Shown: positions 62,984-64,000 of the stretch, one piece after another
How positions within the stretch are numbered: the first letter of the stretch is position 1
Layout of the letters: each line of letters opens with the position of its first letter
Assembly: GCF_022605725.1 (NCBI RefSeq)
Contig: NC_065554.1
Coordinates: forward strand, 30,399,100-30,463,099
Reading direction: 5' to 3'
Length of the DNA: 64,000 nt
From: Anthonomus grandis grandis
Taxonomy: Eukaryota; Arthropoda; Insecta; Coleoptera; Curculionidae
The notes under the pieces: generated by a model
What the model was told of the DNA's origin: nothing
Database searches by the model: none
Seen by the model: only the letters and a program-made list of their open reading frames with translations
Position numbers and translations under genes: made by a program

Positions 62984-64000
62984 ATGGAATTAGAAGCGAG
63001 AGTTAAAAAGAATTTTTCCAGTTTTGCTTTACTGGAATGTCGGATACAAAAATTTTAATTAAAAGAAAATTGTTTCAGGGATTTCAATGAAATTTCACAG
63101 AAGTGTTAAGAAGAGTCCCAGAATTAATTTAAAACAAACTTCATGTAAATCGGAGCATTAGAATGAGAGTTATAGACCAGAGAACCCAATACATTTTTTT
63201 CAATTTTGCTGTTCTGGGATGTCAGATACAAAAATTTTAATTAAAAGAAAATTGTTGCAGGGATTTGAATGAAATTTCACAGAAGTGTTTAGAAGAGTCC
63301 CAGAATTAGTTTAAAACAAACATCATGTAAATCGGAGCATTAGAATGGGAGTTGTAGACCAGAGAACCCAATACACTTTTTTCAGTTTTGCTTTTCTGGG
63401 ATGTCAGATACAAAAATTTTAATTAAAAGAAAATTGTTGCAGGGATTTGAATGAAATTTCACAGAAGTGTTTAGAAGAGTCCCAGAATTAGTTTAAAACA
63501 AACATCATGTAAATCGGAACATTAGAATGGGAGTTGTAGACCAGAGAACCCAATACACTTTTTTCAGTTTTGCTTTTGTGGGATGTCAGATACAAAAATT
63601 TTAATTAAAAGAAAATTGTTGCAGGGATTTCAATGAAATTTCACAGAAGTGTTAAGAAGAGTCCCAGAATTAATTTGAAACAAACATAATGTAAATCGGA
63701 GCATTAGAATGGGAGTTATAGACCAGAGAACCCAATACATTTTTTTTAATTTTGCTGTTCTGGGATGTCAGATACAAAAAATTGAATTAAAAATTAAGTG
63801 TAGCAGGGATTTCAATGAAATTTCACAGAAGTGTTAAGAAGAGTCCCAGAATTAATTTAAAACAAACATCATGTAAATCGGAGCATTAGAATGGGAGTTA
63901 TAGACCAGAGAATCCAATACATTTTTTTCAATTTTGCTGTTCTGGGATGTCAGATACAAAAATTTTAATTAAAAGAAAATTGTTGCAGGGATTTCAATAA
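62984..64000. repeat. 182-bp satellite array, start, runs off the window
   Basis: The GGGATTTCAATGAAATTTCA site recurs at exact 182-bp steps (A of ATTT at 63081, 63263, 63445, 63627, 63809, 63991). About 5.6 monomers are visible and alternate slightly (GATTTGAAT/GATTTCAAT, TTGCTGTT/TTGCTTTT). The first unit (about 62984-63080) is diverged. The sequence is unrelated by eye to the intronic 180-bp satellite. It begins about 390 bp after the Rif1 stop. Confidence 0.95.

Overview
This is an AT-rich animal nuclear window, most likely from an insect and plausibly a beetle. It has short 54-56 nt GT-AG introns mixed with 5-12 kb transposon-filled ones, Tc1/mariner, pogo, P-like (THAP) and Jockey-type elements, and about 180-bp satellites. 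The species cannot be named from the sequence.

Two host genes are recognisable, arranged head to head. A TMEM43 (LUMA) homologue lies on the minus strand (four exons, 2375-3212; its 3' half is beyond the left edge). Rif1 lies on the plus strand (start 3828, stop 62596). I could join 16 coding exons in phase into a 1985-residue Rif1: an N-terminal alpha-helical HEAT-type region, the conserved block beginning LTEHQK, a long charged disordered middle with AT-hook-like motifs, the paired PP1-docking motifs SILK and RVNF, and a C-terminal domain. Only about 6 kb of the 58.8-kb locus is coding.

Layout: 1-1752 is a decayed LINE in a TMEM43 intron. 3213-3827 is the shared promoter. 3828-5160 holds Rif1 exons 1-4. 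Intron 4 (10.8 kb) holds a LINE fragment and about 53 copies of a 180-bp satellite, including a 19-monomer block repeated almost perfectly in tandem. 15989-16842 holds exons 5-8. Intron 8 holds a LINE split by a 3.2-kb pogo element. 23265-24370 holds exons 9-10. Intron 10 holds mariner and Tc1 remnants and a LINE. Exon 11 (28838-29981) is followed by an intron with a LINE, two Tc1 remnants and a hammerhead-like motif. Exon 12 (36135-36622) is followed by a 12.4-kb intron with a degenerate tandem repeat, a nearly complete LINE, a mariner relic, a perfect-looking minimal hammerhead and a P-like THAP element that carries a MITE. Exon 13 (49046-49484) is followed by an intron with a 790-bp foldback element, a hammerhead-bearing inverted-repeat element and a possible small spliced gene. 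Exon 14 (56849-57086) encodes SILK. A LINE carrying a 156-bp palindromic MITE separates it from exon 15, which encodes RVNF. Exon 16 ends the gene, and a different 182-bp satellite starts about 400 bp downstream and runs off the window.

I found no multi-gene novel system. The least expected signals are three hammerhead-ribozyme-like motifs in intronic repeats, the higher-order structure of the intronic satellite, pogo ends crowded with copies of one short motif, and a possible nested small spliced gene.
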